Shown: piece by piece, positions 8,922 through 16,955 of the stretch
How the letters are laid out: each line of letters starts with the position of its first letter
Numbering within the stretch: position 1 is the stretch's first letter
Assembly (NCBI GenBank): GCA_016708265.1
Contig: JADJGA010000011.1
Span: 744,001-808,000 of the forward strand
From: Saprospiraceae bacterium
GTDB lineage: Bacteria > Bacteroidota > Bacteroidia > Chitinophagales > Saprospiraceae
Reading direction: 5' to 3'
DNA: 64,000 nt
The notes under the pieces: generated by a model
The model's database searches: none
What the model saw: the letters and a program-made list of their open reading frames with translations, nothing else
What the model was told of the DNA's origin: nothing
Program-made: the position numbers and the translations under genes

Positions 8922-9214
8922 ACAAAATGGTGGATGAAAGACTGCTTAAAGCATTCGAAGCTCTGAGAAAAAGATATGGAAATGGTTTAGCTATTGTCAC
9001 TGTGACAAGAAATGCCTGTGGTGGTTGTTTTAATGCAGTTCCTCCTCAGATGCAAATTGAGATCTCCCAAAAGAAAGAAATTATAGCATGTGAAAACTGC
9101 GGCAGAGTCTTAATTGCTGATGATCTCGCAACTTCAGTAGATAAAAAAGAAAGGATTTCAGATATTGAAGATTTCCCAAGAAGAAAAATGAAACGTACTT
9201 TTGAATTTGATTAG
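8918..9214 (+). CDS. Zinc-ribbon protein, C-terminal part (frameshifted)
   Basis: Carries the zinc ribbon CGGC (about residues 34-37) and CENC (~57-60), with the conserved context GLAIVTVTRNACGGCF and CGRVLIADD. The only start near its 5' end is TTG at 8918, overlapping the previous stop as TTGA. Homologues carry this part fused to the upstream coiled coil, so it is most likely the second half of one gene in the -1 frame. Independent translation by re-initiation is possible but less likely. The role of the family is poorly defined; a nucleic-acid-linked function is inferred from the ribbon and coiled coil. Confidence 0.82.
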   Translation: MNKMVDERLLKAFEALRKRYGNGLAIVTVTRNACGGCFNAVPPQMQIEISQKKEIIACENCGRVLIADDLATSVDKKERISDIEDFPRRKMKRTFEFD

Positions 9215-9220
9215 CATTAT

Positions 9221-10744
9221 TTGTTTGTGAAATTCAACTACACATCAATACAGAGAAGAATATTGTTAATTGCAGTATTCTTCTTTTTGTTTACTGACAT
9301 TTCATTTGTTTCAGCTCAGAATTATTTTAAGATTACACCTGGCATAAAAAAAGCTTATACTGCTATAAATAATTTAAAGCTTAAAGAAGGACAAAAGATC
9401 CTCGATTCACTGAAAAGATCTGAACCAAAAAATATGATGGTCTATCATATTGAAGACTATATAGATTTTTATAAAATTTTTATCAATGAGGATTATAATG
9501 AATTCGTTGAGCTTGAAAAGAATAAAAATATCCGATTATCAAAAATAGCCTCAGGAGATAAAAAATCACCTTATTACAGATTCTGCGAAGCAGAGATAAA
9601 ACTGCACTGGGCTTTGGGAAGATTAAAATTTGAAGAATACTTCACAACTCTTAAAGAATTAAAAAGTGCTCATGATCTTCTCACAGAGAATTCAAAACTG
9701 TATCCTGATTTTGCTATCAATAAAAAGAGCCTCAGTGCCATACATGCCCTGGTAGGCACTTTCCCCGATACTTACAAAAACCTTCTCAGCCTTTTCAGCG
9801 GATTGTCAGGGTCAATAAAACTTGGGGCAAGGGAAGCCGAAGAAGCTATTAATTTTACTAAAAAAAAGGAATGTCTTTTTAAAGATGAAATTTATACAAT
9901 AGCTGCCTTTATTGCACTTCATCTTGAAAACAACAAGGAAAAAGCGTGGAATCTTATTTCCTCTGCAAAACTAAACACTACCACAAGTCCTCTTGCATGT
10001 TTTGTAGTTTCCAACATAGCTTCAAAAACAGGAAGAAATGACCAGGCAATTTCAATATTATATAAAAAGCCGGTCAGTAAAGATAGACTTCCCTTTTATT
10101 ATCTTGACTATATGCTGGGTAAAAGCAAGCTCTACAGGCTTGATGAGGATGCAAATATTCACCTACTTAAATTTATTCAGAACTTCAGAGGAATTAACTA
10201 CATAAAAGATGCATATTTAAAACTGGCATGGTATGAACTTATCATTAAAAAAAATGATACGAATTACCGTAAGTTTATCGAAAAGACTATAAATGAAGGC
10301 AAAACAATTGTGGATGAAGATAAAACTGCATTCAAAGAAGCTACTCTGCTTTTTAGTCCAAGTCCGGATCTTTTGAAATCAAGATTGCTATTTGATGGTT
10401 CCTATCTTACCAAAGCCTATAAGTATCTTGAAATCAATAAATCAAAATTCCCCGTTGAAAACAAAGATTATCCTGAGTATAATTACAGAATGGGTAGGAT
10501 CCTGCAGTTGCTCAATAACAATTTCGATGCTCTCGCCAGATTTAATAATGCAATTCAGCTTGGTAAAAAAAATGATTTCTATTTTGCCTGCAGTTCCGCA
10601 CTCCAGTCAGGAATAATATATGAAAATATGAATGATAAAAAAAATGCAAAGAAGTATTATAATATTTGTCTGAATATTGAACCACAGGAATATAAAAACA
10701 GTTTACACCAGAAAGCTAAAGCCGGATTGCTCAGAATTAAATAA
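9221..10744 (+). CDS. Exported TPR-like helical protein
   Basis: About 507 residues with an N-terminal signal peptide (ILLIAVFFFLFTDISFVSAQ) and an otherwise helical repeat body with degenerate tetratricopeptide motifs, clearest near the C-terminus (YNYRMGRILQLLNNNFDALARFNNAIQ). No ATG precedes the signal peptide; candidate starts are TTG 9221 and GTG 9227. It starts 6 nt after the zinc-ribbon frame and probably belongs to the same transcript. Such proteins usually act in envelope protein-protein contacts; no specific function is assigned. Confidence 0.75.
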   Translation: MFVKFNYTSIQRRILLIAVFFFLFTDISFVSAQNYFKITPGIKKAYTAINNLKLKEGQKILDSLKRSEPKNMMVYHIEDYIDFYKIFINEDYNEFVELEKNKNIRLSKIASGDKKSPYYRFCEAEIKLHWALGRLKFEEYFTTLKELKSAHDLLTENSKLYPDFAINKKSLSAIHALVGTFPDTYKNLLSLFSGLSGSIKLGAREAEEAINFTKKKECLFKDEIYTIAAFIALHLENNKEKAWNLISSAKLNTTTSPLACFVVSNIASKTGRNDQAISILYKKPVSKDRLPFYYLDYMLGKSKLYRLDEDANIHLLKFIQNFRGINYIKDAYLKLAWYELIIKKNDTNYRKFIEKTINEGKTIVDEDKTAFKEATLLFSPSPDLLKSRLLFDGSYLTKAYKYLEINKSKFPVENKDYPEYNYRMGRILQLLNNNFDALARFNNAIQLGKKNDFYFACSSALQSGIIYENMNDKKNAKKYYNICLNIEPQEYKNSLHQKAKAGLLRIK

Positions 10745-10839
10745 TAAATTTTGAAATACTAATATTTATATATTTATTTGTAAAATATTTTAAACTTTCA
10801 ATCATTTTTTTCAATTATATATTGGGTAAGTCGTCTGTT

Positions 10840-10847
10840 TATTTTTG
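10840..10847 (+). promoter_or_regulatory. Putative -7 promoter element
   Basis: TATTTTTG fits the Bacteroidota -7 consensus TAnnTTTG and ends 27 nt before the ATG of the coiled-coil gene at 10875. No clean TTTG -33 box lies at the right spacing, so this is tentative. Confidence 0.4.
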
Positions 10848-10874
10848 CTTGCCTGAAAAATTAAACACTATCTA

Positions 10875-11426
10875 ATGAAAATAGACCTAAAAACGCTTTT
10901 TGGATTTGACCAGAATTTTGATGAAAAGAGTATGAATGCATTATTACGAGCAATAAATGAAGCTCATATAAGTGAATTCGATTATCTTAAATTCAAAGCA
11001 TCTGTCCAGAATCTGACCAATCTAAAAATGGATGAAGAAACCAGCATTAAATCTACATTTACAACTGCACAAACTCTTGGGATCACAAAAGAATACCTTT
11101 TAAACACCATTCAGCATTATAAAAATATTGTAGAAAAAGAAAAGGGAAATTTCTCCGCAGCACTTAAAAACACACTGGATACCTCAATTAATACCAAAAT
11201 AAAGGAAACTGAAGATCTTAAATCCAAAATTACCGAATTTGAAAAAAAGATAGAAGAATACCAAAAAGCTATAGAGGAAGGGAAAAACAGGATTTCAAAT
11301 GTAGATTCCGAAATAAATGAAATAAAGGTGAAAATCGAATCTACCAAAAACAATTTCATCAAAGTCATTTCCCATCTTGAAAATACAATAAATTCTGATG
11401 AATCCAAAATAAAAACAATTTTATAA
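10875..11426 (+). CDS. Coiled-coil protein of unknown function
   Basis: A 183-residue soluble protein: a globular helical N-terminal half (residues 1-85) and a long Lys/Glu-rich coiled coil (~95-180). No signal peptide or membrane segment is visible and I recognise no family. It is 19 nt upstream of a membrane-anchored coiled-coil protein, so the two probably form a complex (inference from context and matching architecture). Confidence 0.7.
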   Translation: MKIDLKTLFGFDQNFDEKSMNALLRAINEAHISEFDYLKFKASVQNLTNLKMDEETSIKSTFTTAQTLGITKEYLLNTIQHYKNIVEKEKGNFSAALKNTLDTSINTKIKETEDLKSKITEFEKKIEEYQKAIEEGKNRISNVDSEINEIKVKIESTKNNFIKVISHLENTINSDESKIKTIL

Positions 11427-11445
11427 TAAATTAAAAATCAGTATT

Positions 11446-12456
11446 ATGGAAAATAATTTACCTGAATACAAACCAAAATCATTCTGGAAAAGACCGGAAG
11501 GAACTCTCGGAGCAATCATACTTTTCGCACTTATAGTTGGAGGAGGCTATCTACTCATCAACAATATTGCAGCAATCACAGCATTTATGGGTAATGTGCT
11601 GGGACTTGCAGTTGTAATTCTTGCACTGGGAGTATTGCTTTATGTAGCTCTCGATCCAAAGATGAGAACTCTACTTTCATATATGTACAAGAGTGCAATG
11701 AGGAAAGTAACCAGCATTTTCGTAACCATAGATCCGATCGGAATTTTAAAAAATTATATTGACGATATGGAAAACAACCTTTCCAATCTCGACAGTCAGA
11801 TAAGCAACCTGATGGGGCAGATAAGTAAGATTAATACCTTGTACAAGAAGAATGAAGAAGAAATCAATAACAACCTTGCACTTGCAAGAAAAGCCAAGGA
11901 GTTGAATGACGAAAAACATGTTTTGCTGACAACAAGAAAAGCAGCCAGATTGCAGGATGTAAATGAAAAATATCTGGTCCTGCTTAAAAAAATGGATATT
12001 CTCAAAAGACTGCTTAAAAAAATGTATGATAATTCCGAAATTCTTCTCGAAGATACTAAAGATCAGGTCAAAGTGAAAGAAGAAGAAAGAAAGGCTATTC
12101 GCACTTCTCATTCAGCCATGAAATCTGCTATGAGTATTCTGAGGGGTGATAAAGACAAGAGAATGATGTTTGATCAGGCAGTTGAATATATAGCCGATGA
12201 TATCGCAGCGAAAGTAGGTGAAATGGAGAGAATGATGGAGCTTTCTTCAAGTTTTATGGAATCAATTGATCTTGAAAATGCCCAATTTGAAGAAAAAGGA
12301 CTTGAGATGCTCGAAAATTTTGAAAAGAAAAGCACACTTTTGATGTTGGAAGGTCCGAAAACAAAATCTGATGAATACAGCCTCGATAATCTGAATATTC
12401 CTACGAAGACTTCAGCAGAAAAATCAGGCTCAAGTTACGATGAACTTTTTAAGTAA
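11446..12456 (+). CDS. Membrane-anchored PspA-like coiled-coil protein
   Basis: A 336-residue protein with two N-terminal membrane helices (about residues 18-42 and 46-68) followed by ~230 residues of charged coiled coil. The helical part (MENNLSNLDSQISNLM onward, ~105-220) resembles PspA/IM30 (ESCRT-III-like) hairpins, but unlike PspA it is anchored by transmembrane helices. It may take part in membrane maintenance or stress response (inference). It ends in a strong terminator and forms a two-gene unit with the coiled-coil gene before it. Confidence 0.7.
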   Translation: MENNLPEYKPKSFWKRPEGTLGAIILFALIVGGGYLLINNIAAITAFMGNVLGLAVVILALGVLLYVALDPKMRTLLSYMYKSAMRKVTSIFVTIDPIGILKNYIDDMENNLSNLDSQISNLMGQISKINTLYKKNEEEINNNLALARKAKELNDEKHVLLTTRKAARLQDVNEKYLVLLKKMDILKRLLKKMYDNSEILLEDTKDQVKVKEEERKAIRTSHSAMKSAMSILRGDKDKRMMFDQAVEYIADDIAAKVGEMERMMELSSSFMESIDLENAQFEEKGLEMLENFEKKSTLLMLEGPKTKSDEYSLDNLNIPTKTSAEKSGSSYDELFK

Positions 12457-12480
12457 TAATTTATAATATCACTTACAAAA

Positions 12481-12512
12481 AAACCTCTCAAAGGAAATTG
12501 GGAGGTTTTTTT
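12481..12512 (+). terminator. Rho-independent terminator
   Basis: Stem AAACCTC (12481-12487) pairs with GAGGTTT (12502-12508), followed by a T run. It closes the coiled-coil operon ending at 12456. Confidence 0.85.
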
Positions 12513-12662
12513 ATTTAAAATCGTAAATTTTACCTCCTTACTTTTGTCAGAACTAGGATTCTAAAGATTTAAAGATTATAGGATTAACAAACCCCTAACC
12601 AGAATAAATATAAAATCAAAAATGTAAAATATTCCCCCCAATCAATAATTCATTCATTCAAT

Positions 12663-12717
12663 CTTAAATCTAAAATCGCAAATCTAAAATCGTACTTCGT
12701 AAATCATACTTCGTACC
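12663..12717. repeat. Degenerate intergenic short repeats
   Basis: Two copies of AAATCTAAAATCG (12666-12678 and 12680-12692) are followed by two copies of TACTTCGTA (12693-12701 and 12707-12715). Similar fragments (AAATCGTAAATTT) occur at ~12517. The 327-bp gap between the coiled-coil operon and the E1 gene holds this, the terminator and the E1 promoter element, and no gene. Confidence 0.7.
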
Positions 12718-12770
12718 TTGCAAAAATCTACTTCAAATAAGTTTCAAACATAATTTTGAACTTGTATAAA

Positions 12771-12778
12771 TAAATTTG
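12771..12778 (+). promoter_or_regulatory. Putative -7 promoter element of the E1 gene
   Basis: TAAATTTG matches TAnnTTTG. The expected transcript start near 12784 makes the TTG at 12784 an unlikely start and supports the ATG at 12808. A perfect -33 TTTG is not present at the right distance. Confidence 0.5.
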
Positions 12779-12807
12779 TAGATTTGCAGGCAAAATATCA
12801 CTTAGCT

Positions 12808-15210
12808 ATGTTGGATTTTAAAAAATATGCCGGAATTCAGACTGATGAATCAAACAGGGAATATATCGAAGACATGTGGGTTGCATTGGTAAGCAGGGAA
12901 GTCAGTATTGCAGGCAGAAAAGAAGTGCTATCAGGAAAGGCAAAATTTGGTATTTTGGGAGATGGCAAGGAAATAGTCCAGATAGCTATGTCCAAATCTT
13001 TCAAAAAAGGTGATTACAGAGCTGGATATTACAGGGATCAGACTTTTATGTTTCATAAGGGACTTGCTACAATAAATGATTTTTTTGCGCAACTTTATGC
13101 TGATTCCGAAAGAGATCCATTTTCAAAAGGCAGACAGATGAATAATCATTTTGCTACTCCTTTTATTGATGAAAATGGTAATTGGCTCAAATTGACAGAA
13201 AGATATAATATTTCTTCTGATGTTTCACCCACAGGTGCTCAGGTTGCAAGAGCTTTTGGTTTGGCTATGGCTTCAAAAAAATACAGGGATATTCCTAATA
13301 TCAAAGATGCTCATCTTTTTTCAAATAAAGGACAGGAAATTTGCTTCTGCACAATAGGCGATGCAAGCACATCCGAAGGTACATTCTGGGAAACATTGAA
13401 TGCTGCTGCTGTAAATGAGGTACCTCTTGCCGTTGTGGTGTGGGATAATGGTTATGGTATTTCAGTTCCAAAAGAAATGCAGACAACCAAAGGTGATATT
13501 TCTTCAGCAATCTATGGTCTGCATAAAGAAGACGGATCTAACGGAATAGTAATTTATAAGGTAAAAGCCGGTAATTACCCTGAACTTATTGAAACATTCA
13601 GGATCGCAACTGAAAAATGCAGGTCGGAACACGTTCCGGTTATGATTCATGTTGTGGAAGTGACTCAGCCACTTGGACATTCTACATCTGGTTCACACGA
13701 AAGATACAAATCAAAAGAAAGGTTGCAATGGGAAAAAAGAATGGATCCTACTGAATTGTATATCGATTTTCTGATTGATAATAAAATAACTGATGAACAG
13801 ACTGTAACCGCTCTGAGACAAAATGCCAAGGAATATGTGAAGATCAAAAAAAATGAATCATGGAATAATCTTCTGAACGACCTGAAAGATGCCCTCATTG
13901 AAATGAACAATATCTTTTCAATGGTTATCAAAGAATTCCCTGGTGATATTAAAATAAACGAATTATATCAGCAATTTCAGAATGTTCAGTATCCTGTCAT
14001 TTCTACTATTGTGAAATTTGCTAAAAAGCTAAAATTCAGGCTGATCGATAGAAATATTAAAATAAACGAAATCCTTGACAAGATAATTGAAAAAAATAAC
14101 AATACTGCTGATCATCGATACCATACACATCTTTATAGTTCTTCAGCAAATTCTGCCCTGAAAGTAAAGGAAATAAAAAAAGAATTCTCTGCTGATTCAC
14201 CCGAAGTACCGGGATACATGGTATTGAATGCCTTTTTTGACAAAAAATTCGATGAGGATCACCGTTTACTGGCATTTGGAGAAGATGTCGGACATATTGG
14301 TGATGTTAATCAGGGATTCGCAGGTCTGCAGGACAAATACGGCAAAACCAGGGTATTTGATACCGGGATCAGGGAGTGGACGATAATGGGTGAGGCAGTA
14401 GGTCTTGCCATGAGAGGTTTCAAACCAATAGCCGAGATTCAGTACCTGGATTATCTCATATACGGTCATTCCCCACTTTCAGATGATCTGGCTACTCTCA
14501 GGTACAGGTCAGGAGGCACTCAAATGGCTCCTGCCATTATCAGGACAAGAGGCCATCGTCTTGAAGGTATCTGGCATGCTGGTTCACCTTTAGGTATGCT
14601 CATTAATTCTCTGAGGGGGATTTATATTCTCACTCCAAGAAATATGGTTCAAGCTGCAGGTATGTACAACACAATGATCAATTCTGATGATCCTGCCCTA
14701 ATAATTGAATGTCTAAATGGCTACAGGCTAAAGGAAAGAGTTCCATCTAATCTTGGTGAATTCACTGTACCCCTTGGAAAGCCGGAGATTATATTGAAAG
14801 GTACCGATGTGACATTAGTCACTTATGGATCTATGGTGCGGGAAGCCACAGAAGCAGCAGAAATACTGGCAGAATTGAATATTTCTGTTGAACTTATTGA
14901 TGCTCAGACATTATTGCCATTTGATACAGAACATATGATTTTGAATTCAGTAATGAAAACAAATAAATTGGTAGTCGCTGATGAAGATGTTCCTGGTGGA
15001 GCATCAGCATTTATACTTCAGAATATCCTCGAAGAACAGGGAGCATTTGATTATCTGGACCATCCTCCAGTGACAATAACAGCTTATGAGCACAGGCCAC
15101 CTTATGGAAGTGACGGAGATTATTTCACCAAACCTAATCCGGAAAATATAGCAGAAAAGATATATTCAATGATGCATAATTATCATCCATCTAAATACAA
15201 AGCGCTTTAG
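12808..15210 (+). CDS. 2-oxoacid dehydrogenase E1, fused alpha and beta subunits
   Basis: Thiamine-diphosphate decarboxylating component of a branched-chain 2-oxoacid or pyruvate dehydrogenase-type complex. The N-terminal half is E1-alpha, with the ThDP/Mg motif GDASTSEGTFWETLNAAA...WDNGYGIS (residues ~190-225). A linker of ~120 mostly helical residues follows, then E1-beta (from ~485) with AFGEDVG, TRGHRLEGIWHAGSP and VADEDVPGGASAFI. Single-chain alpha-beta E1 of this kind is usual in Bacteroidota; ~800 residues is at the long end because of the linker. Substrate specificity cannot be read from the sequence; E2 and E3 are not nearby. Confidence 0.92.
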   Translation: MLDFKKYAGIQTDESNREYIEDMWVALVSREVSIAGRKEVLSGKAKFGILGDGKEIVQIAMSKSFKKGDYRAGYYRDQTFMFHKGLATINDFFAQLYADSERDPFSKGRQMNNHFATPFIDENGNWLKLTERYNISSDVSPTGAQVARAFGLAMASKKYRDIPNIKDAHLFSNKGQEICFCTIGDASTSEGTFWETLNAAAVNEVPLAVVVWDNGYGISVPKEMQTTKGDISSAIYGLHKEDGSNGIVIYKVKAGNYPELIETFRIATEKCRSEHVPVMIHVVEVTQPLGHSTSGSHERYKSKERLQWEKRMDPTELYIDFLIDNKITDEQTVTALRQNAKEYVKIKKNESWNNLLNDLKDALIEMNNIFSMVIKEFPGDIKINELYQQFQNVQYPVISTIVKFAKKLKFRLIDRNIKINEILDKIIEKNNNTADHRYHTHLYSSSANSALKVKEIKKEFSADSPEVPGYMVLNAFFDKKFDEDHRLLAFGEDVGHIGDVNQGFAGLQDKYGKTRVFDTGIREWTIMGEAVGLAMRGFKPIAEIQYLDYLIYGHSPLSDDLATLRYRSGGTQMAPAIIRTRGHRLEGIWHAGSPLGMLINSLRGIYILTPRNMVQAAGMYNTMINSDDPALIIECLNGYRLKERVPSNLGEFTVPLGKPEIILKGTDVTLVTYGSMVREATEAAEILAELNISVELIDAQTLLPFDTEHMILNSVMKTNKLVVADEDVPGGASAFILQNILEEQGAFDYLDHPPVTITAYEHRPPYGSDGDYFTKPNPENIAEKIYSMMHNYHPSKYKAL

Positions 15211-15220
15211 AAGGTATACA

Positions 15221-16423
15221 ATGAAGTTTTTAGTTTTATCAAAGAAATTTCCCTTCCCACCAATTGATGGAGAATCTTTACTGGTTTCAGGGTTCAATAA
15301 TACATTAAAATCCAAAGGTCATGAGATTGACATACTGTCTTTTAATACTATAAAGCATTTTTTTGATTTTAAAAATTTCCCTGAGAATCAAAACCCTTAT
15401 TCAAATATCTGGATGGTTTACCTTGATAACAGAATAAAACCTGTTGATGCCTTCAAAAATCTTTTTTCCGCTCAGCCCTTTCATATCACAAGGTTCATCA
15501 GGAAGGAATTTGAAGAAAAACTAACAGTAATTTTGAAAAACAACAATTATGATTTCATTCTTATTGAAAGCCTGTATTTAAATCCATATTTTGATGTGAT
15601 CAGAAAATACTCATCTGCCAAAATTATTTTGAGAGCTCATAATGTAGAATATGAAATTTGGCAAAGGCTGTCAGTGACTTCAAAAAATTTATTACTAAAG
15701 CCATATATTAAATATCTAACAGGAAAACTCAAGAAATATGAGTTAGCCAATATTGCAGCATATGATTTGCTGTGTACTCTGACTAAAAGAGACCTCGATA
15801 TATTTATTTCAGGTGGTTTTAAAGGGGTCAGCCTTATTGTTCCTGCCGGAATAGAAGGTAAAGACTATAAGCCTGCAGAAATCAAAAACAAAGACATACT
15901 AAAAATTTCCTTTATTGGTTCTCTGGATTGGCTGCCCAATTCTGAAGGCATACAATGGTTTATCGATAAATGCTGGAATAAATCCCATATTTCGGATAAT
16001 ACTCTGGAATTGCATATTGCCGGAAGAAATACACCTCTATGGATTTATAAATATCAGAATAAAAATATCAAAATACATGGAGAAGTTCCGGATTCAAAAG
16101 AATTCCTTAATTCCTGCCCTGTTATGATAGTACCTCTCCTGGCAGGAAGCGGAATGAGGCTTAAAATACTTGAAGCTCTCGCTTTAAGCCGCATTGTAAT
16201 AACTACAAGTATCGGCCTTGAAGGCATAGATGCTACGGATGGAAAAGAAGTATTGATCGCGGATACTGATGAAGAATTTATAGAAAAGATCAGATTCTGT
16301 AAACACAATTTTGAAGCCCTTCAACAAATTTCTGCCAATGCTGCAAAATTTTTTGAAGATAACTATAAACTTGAAATAATTGTTGACAGATTTTTAAATA
16401 AAATCACTGAGATAAGGAAGTAG
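15221..16423 (+). CDS. Glycosyltransferase family 4-type
   Basis: A 400-residue GT-B glycosyltransferase. The N-terminal domain has the family start KFPFPPIDGESL; the C-terminal donor-binding domain contains IPLLAGSG-like VPLLAGSGMRLKILEALAL (residues ~304-322) and TTSIGLEGI. It transfers a nucleotide-linked sugar to an unknown acceptor, probably in a surface glycan. It follows the E1 gene by 10 nt and is likely cotranscribed, although the two have no obvious metabolic link. Confidence 0.87.
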   Translation: MKFLVLSKKFPFPPIDGESLLVSGFNNTLKSKGHEIDILSFNTIKHFFDFKNFPENQNPYSNIWMVYLDNRIKPVDAFKNLFSAQPFHITRFIRKEFEEKLTVILKNNNYDFILIESLYLNPYFDVIRKYSSAKIILRAHNVEYEIWQRLSVTSKNLLLKPYIKYLTGKLKKYELANIAAYDLLCTLTKRDLDIFISGGFKGVSLIVPAGIEGKDYKPAEIKNKDILKISFIGSLDWLPNSEGIQWFIDKCWNKSHISDNTLELHIAGRNTPLWIYKYQNKNIKIHGEVPDSKEFLNSCPVMIVPLLAGSGMRLKILEALALSRIVITTSIGLEGIDATDGKEVLIADTDEEFIEKIRFCKHNFEALQQISANAAKFFEDNYKLEIIVDRFLNKITEIRK

Positions 16424-16425
16424 TT

Positions 16426-16743
16426 CTATAAACTGAAATAACTGTCATGATCAACTCTGGCAATTCGCAACATATAGCTTTCATACCATTTTTCTATCCC
16501 TTTTCTCTTGGCAGCAATATGCTGTAAATTGTCTTTCCATTCACGTATTCCTTCGATGCTTTTCCAATATGACACCGATATTCCAAATCCGTCCCTTACT
16601 GATTCCATACCTAAAAAATCATCCAGTTCTGAAGCTGCAAGCATAAGATTCTCAAAAGTTTCGTTATATTCATCATTGATTTCAGTCCTAAAACTTGAAA
16701 AAATAACTGCAAAGTAAGGTGGTTCAGGTGTTTTTACTATCAT
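16426..16743 (-). CDS. Antibiotic biosynthesis monooxygenase (ABM)-fold protein
   Basis: A 105-residue ferredoxin-like dimeric alpha-beta barrel protein. The signs are YFAVIFSSFRTE, FLGMESVRDGFGISVSYWKSIEGIREWKDN and the His-Ile-Ala-Ala-Lys segment typical of ABM-domain proteins, some of which act on quinones or haem. Its stop is 2 nt from that of the convergent glycosyltransferase. The exact substrate is unknown. Confidence 0.85.
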   Translation of the reverse strand: MIVKTPEPPYFAVIFSSFRTEINDEYNETFENLMLAASELDDFLGMESVRDGFGISVSYWKSIEGIREWKDNLQHIAAKRKGIEKWYESYMLRIARVDHDSYFSL

Positions 16744-16804
16744 AATGATTGACTATTGATTTCAAAGTTTATAAAAATTTATTTTTCAATTTACATTATT
16801 CAAA

Positions 16805-16836
16805 TTTGGTTAACACAAAAAAAAGTCATAACTTCG
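16805..16836 (+). promoter_or_regulatory. tRNA-His promoter
   Basis: TTTG at 16805-16808, a 20-nt spacer and TAACTTCG at 16829-16836 (one base off TAnnTTTG) give a good Bacteroidota promoter ending 18 nt before the tRNA. Confidence 0.6.
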
Positions 16837-16854
16837 CCGCCTGATTTTTGACAT

Positions 16855-16929
16855 GGCGGTTATAGCTCAGTTGGTTAGAGTAGTGGATTGTGGTTCCATT
16901 GGTCGTCGGTTCGAGTCCGATTAGCCGCC
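16855..16929 (+). tRNA. tRNA-His (anticodon GTG)
   Basis: A full cloverleaf is visible. The 7-bp acceptor GCGGTTA (16856-16862) pairs with TAGCCGC (16922-16928), preceded by the His-specific extra G-1 (16855) opposite C73 (16929). The D arm begins with GCTC, the anticodon loop TTGTGGT carries GTG, and the T loop is TTCGAGT. The 3' CCA is not encoded. It stands alone between the ABM gene and a convergent gene. Confidence 0.96.
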
Positions 16930-16955
16930 CTGTTTTTCCACAAATATTTGTTGAT

